Source: LMUY01 sp965198895
Lineage (GTDB): Bacteria > Pseudomonadota > Alphaproteobacteria > Acetobacterales > Acetobacteraceae
Assembly: GCA_965198895.1 (NCBI GenBank)
Contig: OZ240676.1
Span: 3,844,001-3,908,000, forward strand
DNA: 64,000 bases
Direction: 5' to 3'
Shown: piece after piece, positions 9,001 to 17,811 of the stretch
Numbering within the stretch: position 1 is the stretch's first letter
How the letters are laid out: every line of letters starts with the position of its first letter
Position numbers and translations under genes: made by a program
Notes under the pieces: model-generated
Databases searched by the model: none
Told to the model about the DNA's origin: nothing
Seen by the model: only the letters and a program-made list of their open reading frames with translations

Positions 9001-9606
9001 ATGCAATTGACTCGTCGCGCTTTGGTCATGGGCTCTGCTGCCCTCGTCGCAATGCTGCAGATCCCGCGGGCGTGGGCCGAGGATGTCTCCGTCGCGACCG
9101 CTTTCGTGCAGGATTTCGGCAGCAAGCTGGTCGACGTGGTGAACGGGCCGGGGTCGCTTTCGGACAAGGAACAGCGGCTGCGTCCGCTGATCGACCACGC
9201 GGTGGACGTAGACGCGATCGCCCATTTCTGCCTCGGCCGTTATGTCTCGATGGCCAGTCCGCAACAGGTCGCCGAGTTCACCAACCTGTTCCACGCCGTC
9301 CTGGTGAACAACATCACCAGCAAGATCGGCGATTACCGGGGGGTGACCTTCCGCATGGCGGAATCGTCCATGCGGGGCAGCGAGGCGTTCGTCGGCACGG
9401 TCGTGACGCGCCCCGACAACGCCCCCACCAACGTGCGCTGGGTGGTCAGCATGGCGACCGGCGCCCCCAAGATCGTCGACGTGGTGGCGGAGGGGACGAG
9501 CCTGCGCCTGACCCAGCGCAGCGACTACTCCTCCTATCTCAGCCACAACGGCAACAACATCGACACGCTGATCTCGGCAATGCGCCGGCAGGTCGCCGCC
9601 AGCTAG
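9001..9606 (+). CDS. mlaC: MlaC/Ttg2D-type periplasmic phospholipid-binding protein
   Basis: The periplasmic shuttle partner of MlaA, carrying phospholipid to the inner-membrane Mla complex. The 201-residue precursor begins with a signal peptide (MQLTRRALVMGSAALVAM, cleavage near AWA-ED) and continues with the NTF2-like tolB/Ttg2 fold: a helical part, then conserved segments ALVNNITSKIGDYRG-like near residue 105 and WVVSMATGAPKIVDVV near 160. The start at 9001 gives a clean signal peptide; a GTG 15 bases upstream is possible. Its stop codon lies in the first copy of a short tandem repeat. Confidence 0.9.
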   Translation: MQLTRRALVMGSAALVAMLQIPRAWAEDVSVATAFVQDFGSKLVDVVNGPGSLSDKEQRLRPLIDHAVDVDAIAHFCLGRYVSMASPQQVAEFTNLFHAVLVNNITSKIGDYRGVTFRMAESSMRGSEAFVGTVVTRPDNAPTNVRWVVSMATGAPKIVDVVAEGTSLRLTQRSDYSSYLSHNGNNIDTLISAMRRQVAAS

Positions 9607-9684
9607 CCTCGGACCCCGTCTAGCCTCGGCCCCCGGCTAGCCTCGGCCCCCGCTAACCTCGGCCCCTGCTAACCTCGCCCGACG
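9603..9684. repeat. Five-copy 16-17 bp tandem repeat between mlaC and an SDR gene
   Basis: Five head-to-tail copies of a unit beginning CTAGCCTCGG or CTAACCTCGG followed by a C-rich tail: 9603-9619, 9620-9636, 9637-9652, 9653-9668 and a diverged 9669-9684. The first copy supplies the mlaC stop codon and the last supplies the stop of the convergent SDR gene. It fills the whole gap between the two genes. Confidence 0.85.
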
Positions 9685-10412
9685 AAGGGCATCGCCGTCG
9701 CCATCACCGTCAGGGTGAGGATGTTCGCATCCAGCGGGAGCGATGCCATCAGCGCCACGGATCGCGCGACGGCCGTCACGTCCATCACCGGCTCGACTGC
9801 CATCGTGCCGTTGGGCTGGATCACACCACTACTCATGCGCACCGTCATGTCCGTGGCGGCGTTGCCGACGTCGATCTGACCACACGCGATGTTGAACGCC
9901 CTCCCGTCGAGCGCGATGCTTTTCGTCAGGCCGCTGACGCCGTGCTTGGTGGCGGTGTAGGGCGCGGAGCCGGGCCGCGGCGCGTGGGCCGAAATCGACC
10001 CGTTGTTGATGATCCGGCCGCCCTGGGGTTGCTGGTCGCGCATCATACGGTAGGCGCCGCGGGCCACTCGGAACACGCCGGTGAGGTTTACCGCCACCAG
10101 CCGCTCCCATTGCTCGTCCGTCAGGTCGCCGAAATTGGTGGCGGGCACGCCGCCGCCCGCGTTGTTGAACAGCACGTCCAGCCGGCCCCATTCGCGCGCG
10201 ATCGTGGCGAATAGCGCATCGACGGCTGCTGGGTCGGCAACATCGGTTGGTATCACGAGCGTGGTGGCGGTGCCGGCGAGGGCGGCGGTTTCCTCCAACT
10301 GCTCGCGGCGCCGGCCTGCCAGGGCGACGGCGAAGCCATCCCGGGCCAGGGCGAGCGCCGAGGCACGACCGATTCCGCCGCTGGCCCCCGTGACGAGTGC
10401 GTTCCGTTGCAT
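9669..10412 (-). CDS. Short-chain dehydrogenase/reductase (SDR)
   Basis: A 247-residue classical SDR, an NAD(P)-dependent oxidoreductase. It has the dinucleotide motif TGASGGIGRA at residues 8-17, DVADPAAVDALF for cofactor specificity, the structural NNAGG, a Ser in NGSISAHAPRPG and the catalytic YxxxK as YTATKHG. I use the ATG at 10412 (MQRNALVTGASG); the frame is open further upstream but that part is unrelated to SDRs. The substrate cannot be told. It is convergent with mlaC and divergent from the kinase gene. Confidence 0.88.
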   Translation of the reverse strand: MQRNALVTGASGGIGRASALALARDGFAVALAGRRREQLEETAALAGTATTLVIPTDVADPAAVDALFATIAREWGRLDVLFNNAGGGVPATNFGDLTDEQWERLVAVNLTGVFRVARGAYRMMRDQQPQGGRIINNGSISAHAPRPGSAPYTATKHGVSGLTKSIALDGRAFNIACGQIDVGNAATDMTVRMSSGVIQPNGTMAVEPVMDVTAVARSVALMASLPLDANILTLTVMATAMPFVGRG

Positions 10413-10541
10413 ATCCGTCTTCCCCCTGATCTTGACGGCAGAGCCTAGACGTCCCTCCCACCGCTGCGAAGATGGCAGATGGCTGGACATCGCCCTGGGG
10501 TGCGAAGACAATTCGGCGTCGATCCATCCCAGGAGTGCCCC

Positions 10542-12431
10542 ATGTACGGCCTGCCGATTGGCCGATCGCCCGTGCCAGCCGCGGCCGCGTGGGACGAACC
10601 TCTGCGTCCTGAAGTGACTGCGAGTGCCCTGCCCGAAGCCGTGTCCGCCGAGAGTTTGGTCGATCGGATGCACGCGGCCAGTGTCGATAGCCTATATCGC
10701 AACGTGACGGTTGGCGTGGCCGCGTCGGCGCTTGCAGGCATGGTGCTGGGGGTCAGCGTCGTAGTGCTCGGAAGCACCTCCGTCGTCCGCGGCGCAAGTT
10801 GGGTGGCGCTGGTCTGCGGTTGTGCCACGCTGCATGTCAGCCTGCGTTGGCTACGGGCGCGTTCGCCGGCAGCGGATGCATCGTGGCAGGGTTGGGGACG
10901 GGCCTTTGCCCTGGTGGCGTTGGTCGAGGGGCTCGCCTGGGGCTGGGCCGCCGTCACCCTGACGGCCTCGGATCACTACGACCTGCAGCTCATCGCGATG
11001 CTGTCCTCCTACGCCATGGCGGGCGGGGCGGTGTCGGTGTTCAGCTGCCATGCCCTGACGCTATGGTGCTTCTTTCTGCCCTGCACGGTGCCGTTCGCGG
11101 TGGCGAGCCTGTTGCAAGGTGGCGGCGAGCAACTCGTCGCCGCCGCCTTGGCAACCATCTACGTGTTTGGCATGGGCGCGGTCGGCGCGCGCACGCATGC
11201 GGAGTTCAACTACGGCCTGCGACTGCGCTTCGACATGGACGAACTCGCCCGCGCCTTCCGCCGCGAAAAGGAGCGTGCCGAAGCCGCGAACCTGGCCAAA
11301 TCCCGCTTCCTAGCATCGGCCAGCCATGATTTGCGCCAGCCGGTGCACGCGCTGAGCCTGTCCGTGGGCGCGCTCAAAACATTGAGCATGCCGGACGCAG
11401 CACGCGAGTTGGTCGGCCATATCGAACAATCGGTCGAGGCGCTGGACGGCTTGTTCACGGCGCTTCTGGACATATCGCGGCTCGATGCCGGTGTGATCAC
11501 GCCGGAGCCGCAGAGCTTTGCCATCCAGCCGGTGATCGATCGCGTCTGCCGCGACCATACGCCGGAGGCAGCGGCGAAGGGGGTGGCGCTGCGCTGCGTG
11601 CCCTGCAGCCTACATGTGCGTACCGACCCGGTGCTGTTCGAGCGCGTGCTCCGCAACCTGGTCGGCAACGCGGTTCGATACACCGATTACGGCCGCGTGC
11701 TGGTCGGCTGCCGCCGTGGCACTGCGGTCCATGTCGAGGTTTGGGACACCGGCCGTGGCATCCCGGCCCGGCTGCAGGAGGCGGTGTTCGAGGAGTACTT
11801 CCAGGTCAGCAACCAGGGCCGGGACCGGGCCGCCGGGCTGGGCTTGGGGCTGGCGATCGTGCGGCGGCTGACGGCGCTACTGGACTTGAAACTCACCTTG
11901 CGATCCGACGAGGGCGCCGGGTCGATGTTCCGCCTCTCCGTTCCCGCCACCGAACCCGCCCGTGTTCCTATCCGCGAGCCCGATCCGCCGGTCATGGCAG
12001 CGTCGCGAGGCAAGCTGATCCTGGTGATCGACGACGAGGTGGCGATCCAGGTCGCCATGCGGGCCCTTTTGGTGGGGTGGGGCCATCAGGTGATCGCGGC
12101 GAGTTCCTGCACCGAGATGCTGGACCAGCTTGCCTTCTGTCCTGCGGTCCCCGATCTGTTGATCTGCGACTACCGGCTGCGGGATGGCGAGGACGGGATC
12201 GTCACGGTCGCCCGCCTGCAATCGGAGTACAACGACGACCTGCCCGCCATCCTGGTGACCGGTGACACCAGCCCCGAGCGCTTGCTGGAGGCGCGGCGGA
12301 GCGGGTTGCTGCTGTTGCATAAGCCGGTCGAACACACGCGCCTGCGCCGCGCGATCGAGCAGCAGTTCCACGCACGCCCAGTCAGCGAGCCCCCTTTACT
12401 CGGCGCGCGGCCGCAGCCTGAGTACGGTTGA
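10542..12431 (+). CDS. Membrane-bound hybrid sensor histidine kinase
   Basis: A 629-residue kinase. Residues about 50-210 hold several hydrophobic membrane segments with no large periplasmic loop. The HisKA domain has the phospho-acceptor H262 in SASHDLRQPVHAL; the ATPase domain has the N box (LVGNAVRYTDYG), DTGRGIP and GLGLGLAIVRRL. A C-terminal receiver domain has the acidic pair in VIDDE and the phospho-acceptor D543 (LLICDYRL). AGGAG 6 bases before the ATG at 10542 fixes the start. The final 50 bases overlap the convergent response regulator gene. The HDLRQP H-box resembles that of kinases with intramembrane sensing; the stimulus is unknown. Confidence 0.92.
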   Translation: MYGLPIGRSPVPAAAAWDEPLRPEVTASALPEAVSAESLVDRMHAASVDSLYRNVTVGVAASALAGMVLGVSVVVLGSTSVVRGASWVALVCGCATLHVSLRWLRARSPAADASWQGWGRAFALVALVEGLAWGWAAVTLTASDHYDLQLIAMLSSYAMAGGAVSVFSCHALTLWCFFLPCTVPFAVASLLQGGGEQLVAAALATIYVFGMGAVGARTHAEFNYGLRLRFDMDELARAFRREKERAEAANLAKSRFLASASHDLRQPVHALSLSVGALKTLSMPDAARELVGHIEQSVEALDGLFTALLDISRLDAGVITPEPQSFAIQPVIDRVCRDHTPEAAAKGVALRCVPCSLHVRTDPVLFERVLRNLVGNAVRYTDYGRVLVGCRRGTAVHVEVWDTGRGIPARLQEAVFEEYFQVSNQGRDRAAGLGLGLAIVRRLTALLDLKLTLRSDEGAGSMFRLSVPATEPARVPIREPDPPVMAASRGKLILVIDDEVAIQVAMRALLVGWGHQVIAASSCTEMLDQLAFCPAVPDLLICDYRLRDGEDGIVTVARLQSEYNDDLPAILVTGDTSPERLLEARRSGLLLLHKPVEHTRLRRAIEQQFHARPVSEPPLLGARPQPEYG

Positions 12432-12990
12432 CCACGCCGAGTGCGCGGAAAATCGCGCTGATATGCGCCTTTACCGTTTTTTCCGACAAACCGAACGTGA
12501 CTGCGATGTCCTTGTTTGATCGGCCCTCGCTCAGCGCGTCCAGGATCTCCAACTGCCGCGGTGTCAACTTCGAACTGCGATCTTGCACCGCCTCGGTGGC
12601 GAGGATGGCTGGTGGCACGTAGATCTCGCCGCCGAGTACGAGGCGCACCGCCGCGAGCAAGGTTTGGGGGCGCGACGATTTCGGGATAAAGCCGCGTGCG
12701 CCGTGGGCCAAGGCTTGGCGGACCTCCTCGGCCGTCTCTCGCGCCGAGATCACGATGATGGCCAGATCAGGACGGGCGTTGCGGAACGCGTCGATCGCGT
12801 CCACCCCGCTGAGCCCCGGCATCGCGAGATCGAGCAGAAGCACAGCGATACTTTCGTGTGCATGAAGTATGTCCAGCCCATCGGCCGCGGACTGCGCCTG
12901 CAGAACGGACCAACTTGGCTCGGAGTGCCGAAGCAGGGCGACAAGTCCCTCTAAAACGACGGGGTGGTCGTCGATCACCAGCAACTTCAC
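12382..12990 (-). CDS. LuxR/NarL-type response regulator
   Basis: A 202-residue two-component regulator. The receiver domain (residues 1-120) has the acidic pocket VIDDHPVV, phospho-acceptor D54 (LLLDLAMPG), and the conserved Lys in FIPKSS. The C-terminal LuxR helix-turn-helix (about 140-195) reads LTPRQLEILDALSEG and SNKDIAVTFGLSEKTVKAHI. I chose the GTG at 12990, preceded by GAGG, because the conserved MKLLVIDDHP start lies there. It is convergent with, and overlaps, the hybrid kinase, so the two probably form one signalling system. Confidence 0.9.
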   Translation of the reverse strand: MKLLVIDDHPVVLEGLVALLRHSEPSWSVLQAQSAADGLDILHAHESIAVLLLDLAMPGLSGVDAIDAFRNARPDLAIIVISARETAEEVRQALAHGARGFIPKSSRPQTLLAAVRLVLGGEIYVPPAILATEAVQDRSSKLTPRQLEILDALSEGRSNKDIAVTFGLSEKTVKAHISAIFRALGVVNRTQAAAARRVKGAR

Positions 12991-13384
12991 ACACGCACCT
13001 CGCAGGGGCCGGCTGCAATCGGCAGGCCGGGCCGTCGTCCATGGCCTGGTACTGCTCCCGCCGCAGGACATACCCGAGACCGGGCCCTCCACCCGCGCCA
13101 GGAAGCGGACATTCATATCGAAGAAGCCACGTTGTTCGGCTTCGTGCAACTATGGACTCGGGAATACATCGATCGACGCAGTGAAGGCTGGCCTGCGGCG
13201 ATAAAGGTCGCTGCGACGGCCGTGCAGGGCGCGTGAGCGGTGTTTTGACAATATGGCCGAACTTAGCCGCCCGCTGATTTGTGCAACAAAGTCATGGCAG
13301 ATGGCAATTGACAGGGTGGAACGAGCGGAACAAGGTTTGTCGAACTGGTTCTGGATCACGGAACGAAAAACAAGCTGGAATCAT
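12991..13384. other. Gap of about 390 bases with no recognised gene
   Basis: Between the response regulator start and the IclR-like remnant I see no convincing gene. Open frames cross it on both strands, but none gives a family-like protein. The promoter of the response regulator should lie at its left end. Confidence 0.5.
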
Positions 13385-13492
13385 CAGCGCAATGGAAACA
13401 GACGGATCTCGGTGGTCGAAGCTTTTGCCAAAGGCCTGCTGATGGTCGAGGCGCTTGCCCGCAGCAGCGAGGCGAGGGGCATCACCAGCCTG
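13385..13492 (+). pseudogene. IclR-type regulator remnant (N-terminal DNA-binding part)
   Basis: About 35 codons read like the start of an IclR-family winged helix: ISVVEAFAKGLLMVEALARS followed by a Gly-Ile-Thr-Ser-Leu start of the next helix. After this the frame continues for 45 codons of sequence that does not resemble the rest of the wing or the effector domain, and no in-frame ATG sits just upstream. I read it as a broken regulator that once controlled the adjacent catabolic genes. The match is by eye and short. Confidence 0.42.
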
Positions 13493-13680
13493 TTCAACGC
13501 GTTTGATGCCCGCGTCTGCGGGAGCAGCTATGTCAGTGGCGACAACATTGGCCGCACCAACCGCAGCGTGTTCGATCCGGTGACCGGATTGGCCAGGCCG
13601 CCCAGGTCCCGCAGGCATTGCTTTGGCGCTTGAGATCGTCATGGATTGCGCGAGCAAGACATTCATCACGGATAACGATG

Positions 13681-15758
13681 AGGAAGTCCGCGCGCTCGAA
13701 CGGCGAACTGCTGAACCCGAAATCCGTCGCGGTCATCGGCGCGACCGAGGACCAGACGAAGTTTGGCGGCCGGCTGTATCGCATGCTGCTGAAGCATCAC
13801 TACGCCGGGGTGGTCTACCCGATAAACCCCCGCCGCGCCGAGCTATTCGGCCTGAAGGCGTATCCCGCGTTGGGCGACACGCCGGCCATCCCAGACATGA
13901 TCGTGATGGCGGTTCCCCGGCCGTCGGTCATCGAGAACATCGCCGAGGCCGCGCGCCTGGGCGTCAAATGCGCGATCATCATCACGAGCAAGTTCTCCGA
14001 CGAGGGCAAGGAAGGCGCGCGGATCGAGGCGGACTTGGTCGCCACCGCCCGGCGCGGCGGAATGCGGCTGATCGGCCCCAACTGCCTGGGCGTCATCAGC
14101 CCGGCCAATAGGCTCGTCCTATGCTCGTCGCCCGCGCTCGAGGCGGACACGCTGCCGCAGGAGCCGATCGGCTTCGTGAGCCAGAGCGGCGCGTTGATGG
14201 CCACCGTCTTCGACCGCGCGCGGGACCGCGGCATCGGGTTCAGCCATTGCGTGTCGGTCGGCAACCAGGCGGACCTGGAACTGTGCGACTTCCTCGAATA
14301 CTTCATCGAGGACACCCGGACCGGAATCGTCTGCGCCTATGTCGAAGGCATCAAGGATCCGGCGCGATTCCTCGTTCTGGCCGACCGCGCCAGGGAGGTG
14401 GGCAAACCGATCCTGATGGTGAAGGCGGGCCGCACAGCAATGGGTGCCCGGGCCGCCTACTCCCACACCGCGAGCCTGGCCGGGAGCTTCGCGGCGCTGG
14501 AGGCGGTGTGCCGGGATCGTGGCGTCGTGCTGATGGACGATCTGGACGCGATGGTGCTGCTGGCGTCCAGCCTGGGGCGCTATCCGGGCGTGCCGTGCGG
14601 TCGGCTTGCCTGATCACCACGTCGGGCGGGTGCGGTGCGATCGCGTCCGACCGGCTGGCGGAGCGCGGGGTGCCGCTGACGGAGTTCGCCCCGGTTACCC
14701 AGGCAGCGCTGACCCAGTGGTATTCGCCGGGCCAGGCGAGCAACCCGATCGACCTTGGTGGCCGGCTGCCCGGCGGCGAGGCCGTGGACGTCGCCGATAC
14801 CACGATGACGATCGCGGCGGACGACCCGGCGCACGACGTGCTGCTGCCGCTGATCACGACCGCACCGATGCTGGCGAACACGGTCGGTAAGATGGCCGAC
14901 GCCGCAGCGGCAAGGGATAAGCCGTGCCTGTTCATCATGGCGCCGGGTCACGCGGCAGACGGGGCTCGGCAAGCCCTGATCGAGCGCCGCATCCCGTTCG
15001 CGGACTCGTTGGACGAGGCCGTGCGCACGGTCCATGCCTGGCACACCATGCCGGATGCGGGCGCGAGACCGACCGTCACCCGGCCCGTGGGCCTGCCCGA
15101 AACGGCGCCCTCCGTCACGGGGCAGCTGGACCCGATTGCGGTCGAGGGTTTGCTGTCCGCCTATGGGATGCCGCTCGTGCCGCAGAAGATTTGCCGCGAT
15201 CATGCGAGTGCTCTGCACAGCGGCCAGGTCGCCGGCTATGCTGGCTATGACAGCCCCAATGCCGTCATCGCGGCCCTGCTGAAGGAGCCGATGCGCGAGA
15301 CCGCCTCACCCTTGAACGATCTCAACGGCATGTCCGGCATCGTCGTGCGGCGGGACTCGGTGGAGAAGCAGCCGGAGCTCGTTGCCGGCCTGTGCCGGGC
15401 GTTCTACGAATCGTTGGTGTCCGCGCAGGCCAACCCGCGCGCGACTGTACTGAACCACTCGCGGTTGTACCCGGATCAGAAGCCGTCCAACGTCCCGGAA
15501 GCGCAGGCCCTGACGGATGCCATTGCCATGCTGAACAACCGCCTGGTTGGCATTGCCAGGCCTGGGCCCGAAGGCCTGTTCGGCTCGATCCCGCTGGCCG
15601 AGATGCAGAAGACCGCGGACGAATTGCTGGCTGCCGGCATGTTGCGAACCCGGGCCGACATGGCGAAGCTGTCCGATCTCCGCTTCAAGGAGCGCTGCGG
15701 GAGGCTCGACGTGCCGGCGCTCACGGCCGAGGCGAAGGCGTGGCAGCCGCCACAGTGA
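13681..15758 (+). pseudogene. ADP-forming acyl-CoA synthetase, frameshifted and fused to the tail of a NMT1-like ABC binding protein
   Basis: From MRKSARSNGELLNPKSVAV the sequence follows acetyl-CoA synthetase (ADP-forming)-type proteins: the CoA-binding Rossmann part (residues about 10-130) and a succinyl-CoA-ligase-like part with GFVSQSGALMATV and a His in AAYSHTASLAG. The frame stops at 14613; adding one base near 14610 restores GRLA-LITTSGG and the frame runs to 15758. The match to the synthetase ends near 15215, at the start of the ATP-grasp domain (LLSAYGMPLVPQK). What follows, beginning SGQVAGYAGYDSPNA and ending KAWQPPQ, is instead the C-terminal half of a NMT1/THI5-like substrate-binding protein. 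Without ATP-grasp the enzyme cannot work. Both a deletion junction and a frameshift point to a dead gene. Confidence 0.8.
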
Positions 15759-15776
15759 CGGAGGGAGCCAGCCGAC

Positions 15777-16250
15777 GTGACGCACTACACGGCCTCGCAT
15801 TGGGGCATCTACGAGGTCGGCCAGACGAAGGGCGGGCCTAAGCTCACGCCCTATGGCGGCGACAGCGATCCGTCGCCGATCGGTCTGCACCAGCTCGATG
15901 ATAGCCTCATGCGGCTGCGTATCCGGCGGCCTGCGATTCGGCGCAGCTGGTTGCGCCATGGCCCAGGAGCTGCGCCGGAACTCCGTGGACGGGAGCCGTT
16001 CGTCGAGGTCGAGTGGGACGAGGCGCTGGATCTGGTCGGCACCGAGATCGGCCGCGTGCGCGACCGCTTCGGCAACGCGTCGATCTTCGGTGGCTCCTAC
16101 GGTTGGTCCAGCGCTGGGCGGTTCCACCACGCGCAAAGCCAGGTGCACCGCTTTCTGAACGCATGCGGCGGTTACGTCCGCCACGTCGACTCCTACAGCC
16201 TCGGCGCAGGCCGGGCCCTGATGCCGCGTATCGTGGCGCCGATGGACGAA
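15777..16250 (+). pseudogene. Molybdopterin oxidoreductase (BisC/DMSO-reductase type), N-terminal fragment
   Basis: Starting at a GTG 18 bases after the preceding fusion gene, about 155 residues match the beginning of the DMSO/biotin-sulfoxide reductase family: SHWGIYEV, DSDPSPIGL, RPAIRRSWLRHGPGA, FVEVEWDEALDLV and FGGSYGWSSAGRFHHAQSQ. The match stops near 16250 (MPRIVAPMDEL), whereas family members are about 750 residues, so most of the molybdopterin-binding domains are gone. In another frame a short tail ending DLPSLTQVR and a stop at 16320 looks like the end of some other gene, suggesting a deletion that joined two genes. Confidence 0.75.
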
Positions 16251-16352
16251 TTGGCTTGCCGACCTGCCGGTGCCCCGAGTGACGGCGTTCGACCTGCCGT
16301 CGCTGACGCAGGTGCGCTGAGCGCGTCAGGGCTGTCGTGTCTTGTCATTTAC

Positions 16353-16737
16353 CGTCATGCAAGGCCTTGAGCCTGGTCTCCACGGGGTTGCGCAGACACC
16401 GGCGCTGCCCGCGCTACACGCGACAGTGCCAAGCACTCGTCTTTACGAAACAAGCCCAACCCCGTGGATGCCAAGGTTCAAGCCCGCTGCTGTCCGGTTG
16501 AGGTTACTTCCGCAATCGACGTAGGAACACCGTCGTGCCAAGGCTTGACCTTGGTATCCACGCGGTGGGGCTGGTGGCGTCAGACGAGATTTGACACGAC
16601 CGCAGGCAATCCGGCGGGGCCGGTGTCTGCGGGACGCCGTGGATGCCAGGGTCAAGCCCTGGCAAGACGATAAAGAATTGACGAGGCAGACTTTGTTTTA
16701 CCCAGACAGCAGTGGGTCGAGCCTTGGCAGGACGGTG
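16353..16737. repeat. Cluster of five degenerate palindromic repeats
   Basis: Five related copies of a 30-40 base element containing a stem such as GCCAAGGCTTGACCTTGG or CCAGGGTCAAGCCCTGG next to a TCCACG/CGTGGAT flank: 16353-16390, 16458-16487 (inverted), 16531-16570, 16636-16669 (inverted) and 16710-16737 (partial). Copies alternate in orientation. There is no reading frame here, and this explains most of the 500-base gap between the reductase remnant and the next gene. Confidence 0.75.
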
Positions 16738-16818
16738 TTTCTGCGTTGCCCAGGGTTAGATTGACATCTCGTCAGGGCAACATGCTACGATCCGGGTAAT
16801 AAATCATCGTTCTATAGT

Positions 16819-17811
16819 ATGGAACGCAAGAAACACGGAGAAACGACGAGGTCCGCGCCTGATCCGGAGGAGCTTGGTTTTTCTCCCGCCTACGACCAGC
16901 CGGTACCCTATATGCTCCGCACCCGCACCTACTACGCGGCCCTCGGTTACCGGACGCCGTATCGCTGGGCATCCTTTGCAAGCGTGCCGTTCTGCACGTT
17001 GCGCAAACCATTTGCGCAAAGCTGCGTGGCGCTGGTGACGACCGCGGCGCCGTTCGACCCGGCGAAGGGCGACCAGGGCCCGGGTGCGCCCTACAACGGC
17101 GCGGCGAAGTTCTACACGGTTTATTCGGTGCCGTCCGATCAGGACCCGGATCTGCGCATCTCCCATATCGGCTACGACCGGCTTCACACCACGGCGGACG
17201 ACCAGCGCAGTTACAACCCATTGCTGGCATTGCGCGCAGCCGCCACGTCCGGGCGCATCGGGCAGCTTGCCCCCCGGTTCCACGGCGCGCCCACCAACCG
17301 CAGCCACCGGGTCACCATGGAGACGGACGCACCCGAGATCCTGCGCCGCTGCCTGGAGGACGGCGTGGATGTGGCGGTGCTGGTGCCGAATTGCCCGGTC
17401 TGCCACCAGAGCACCAGCCTGATCGCGCGTCATCTAGAGGCCGGCGGCATTGCGACCGTGGTGATGGGGTGCGCCAAGGACATCGTGGAGCACTGCGGCG
17501 TACCGCGTTTCCTGTTCAGCGACTTCCCCCTCGGCAACAGCGCCGGCAAGCCGCACGACCCGGCGTCGCAAGCCGAGACGCTCGAGCAGGCGTTGCGTGT
17601 GCTCGAGACGGCGCCGGGCCCACGCACGACGGTGCAATCCCCGCAACGTTGGGCTGCCGACGCCTCGTGGAAGCTCGACTACTCCAACGTCGAGCAGATG
17701 GCGCCGGAGGAGTTGGAATTGCGGCGGGCAGAGTTCAACCACCAGAAGGATCTAGCCAAGCAGGTGCTGCTCGCGGAGGAACGGTCGGCCCGCTCGACTC
17801 AGGCAGCCTGA
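16819..17811 (+). CDS. Glycine/sarcosine/betaine reductase selenoprotein B-like protein (cysteine version)
   Basis: A 330-residue cytoplasmic protein resembling the GrdB/PrdB reductase family, whose classical members reductively deaminate glycine, sarcosine, betaine or proline using selenocysteine. Here the place where the selenocysteine would lie reads PNCPVCHQSTS (residues about 193-203), so cysteines replace Sec and no UGA recoding is needed. Other features include the N-terminal YxxLGYRTPYRW segment and the later GIATVVMGCAKDIV. Aerobic proteobacteria carry such homologues without the rest of glycine reductase; their reaction is not established. The stop overlaps the CoA-transferase start (TGATG), so the two are translationally coupled. 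Confidence 0.72.
   Translation: MERKKHGETTRSAPDPEELGFSPAYDQPVPYMLRTRTYYAALGYRTPYRWASFASVPFCTLRKPFAQSCVALVTTAAPFDPAKGDQGPGAPYNGAAKFYTVYSVPSDQDPDLRISHIGYDRLHTTADDQRSYNPLLALRAAATSGRIGQLAPRFHGAPTNRSHRVTMETDAPEILRRCLEDGVDVAVLVPNCPVCHQSTSLIARHLEAGGIATVVMGCAKDIVEHCGVPRFLFSDFPLGNSAGKPHDPASQAETLEQALRVLETAPGPRTTVQSPQRWAADASWKLDYSNVEQMAPEELELRRAEFNHQKDLAKQVLLAEERSARSTQAA

Noticed and set aside
12964..13236. 90-codon frame in the gap after the response regulator
   Set aside because: Overlaps the regulator start and shows no family features.
16353..16737. CRISPR array
   Set aside because: The repeats alternate in orientation, vary in sequence and have uneven spacing; there are no equal-length spacers.
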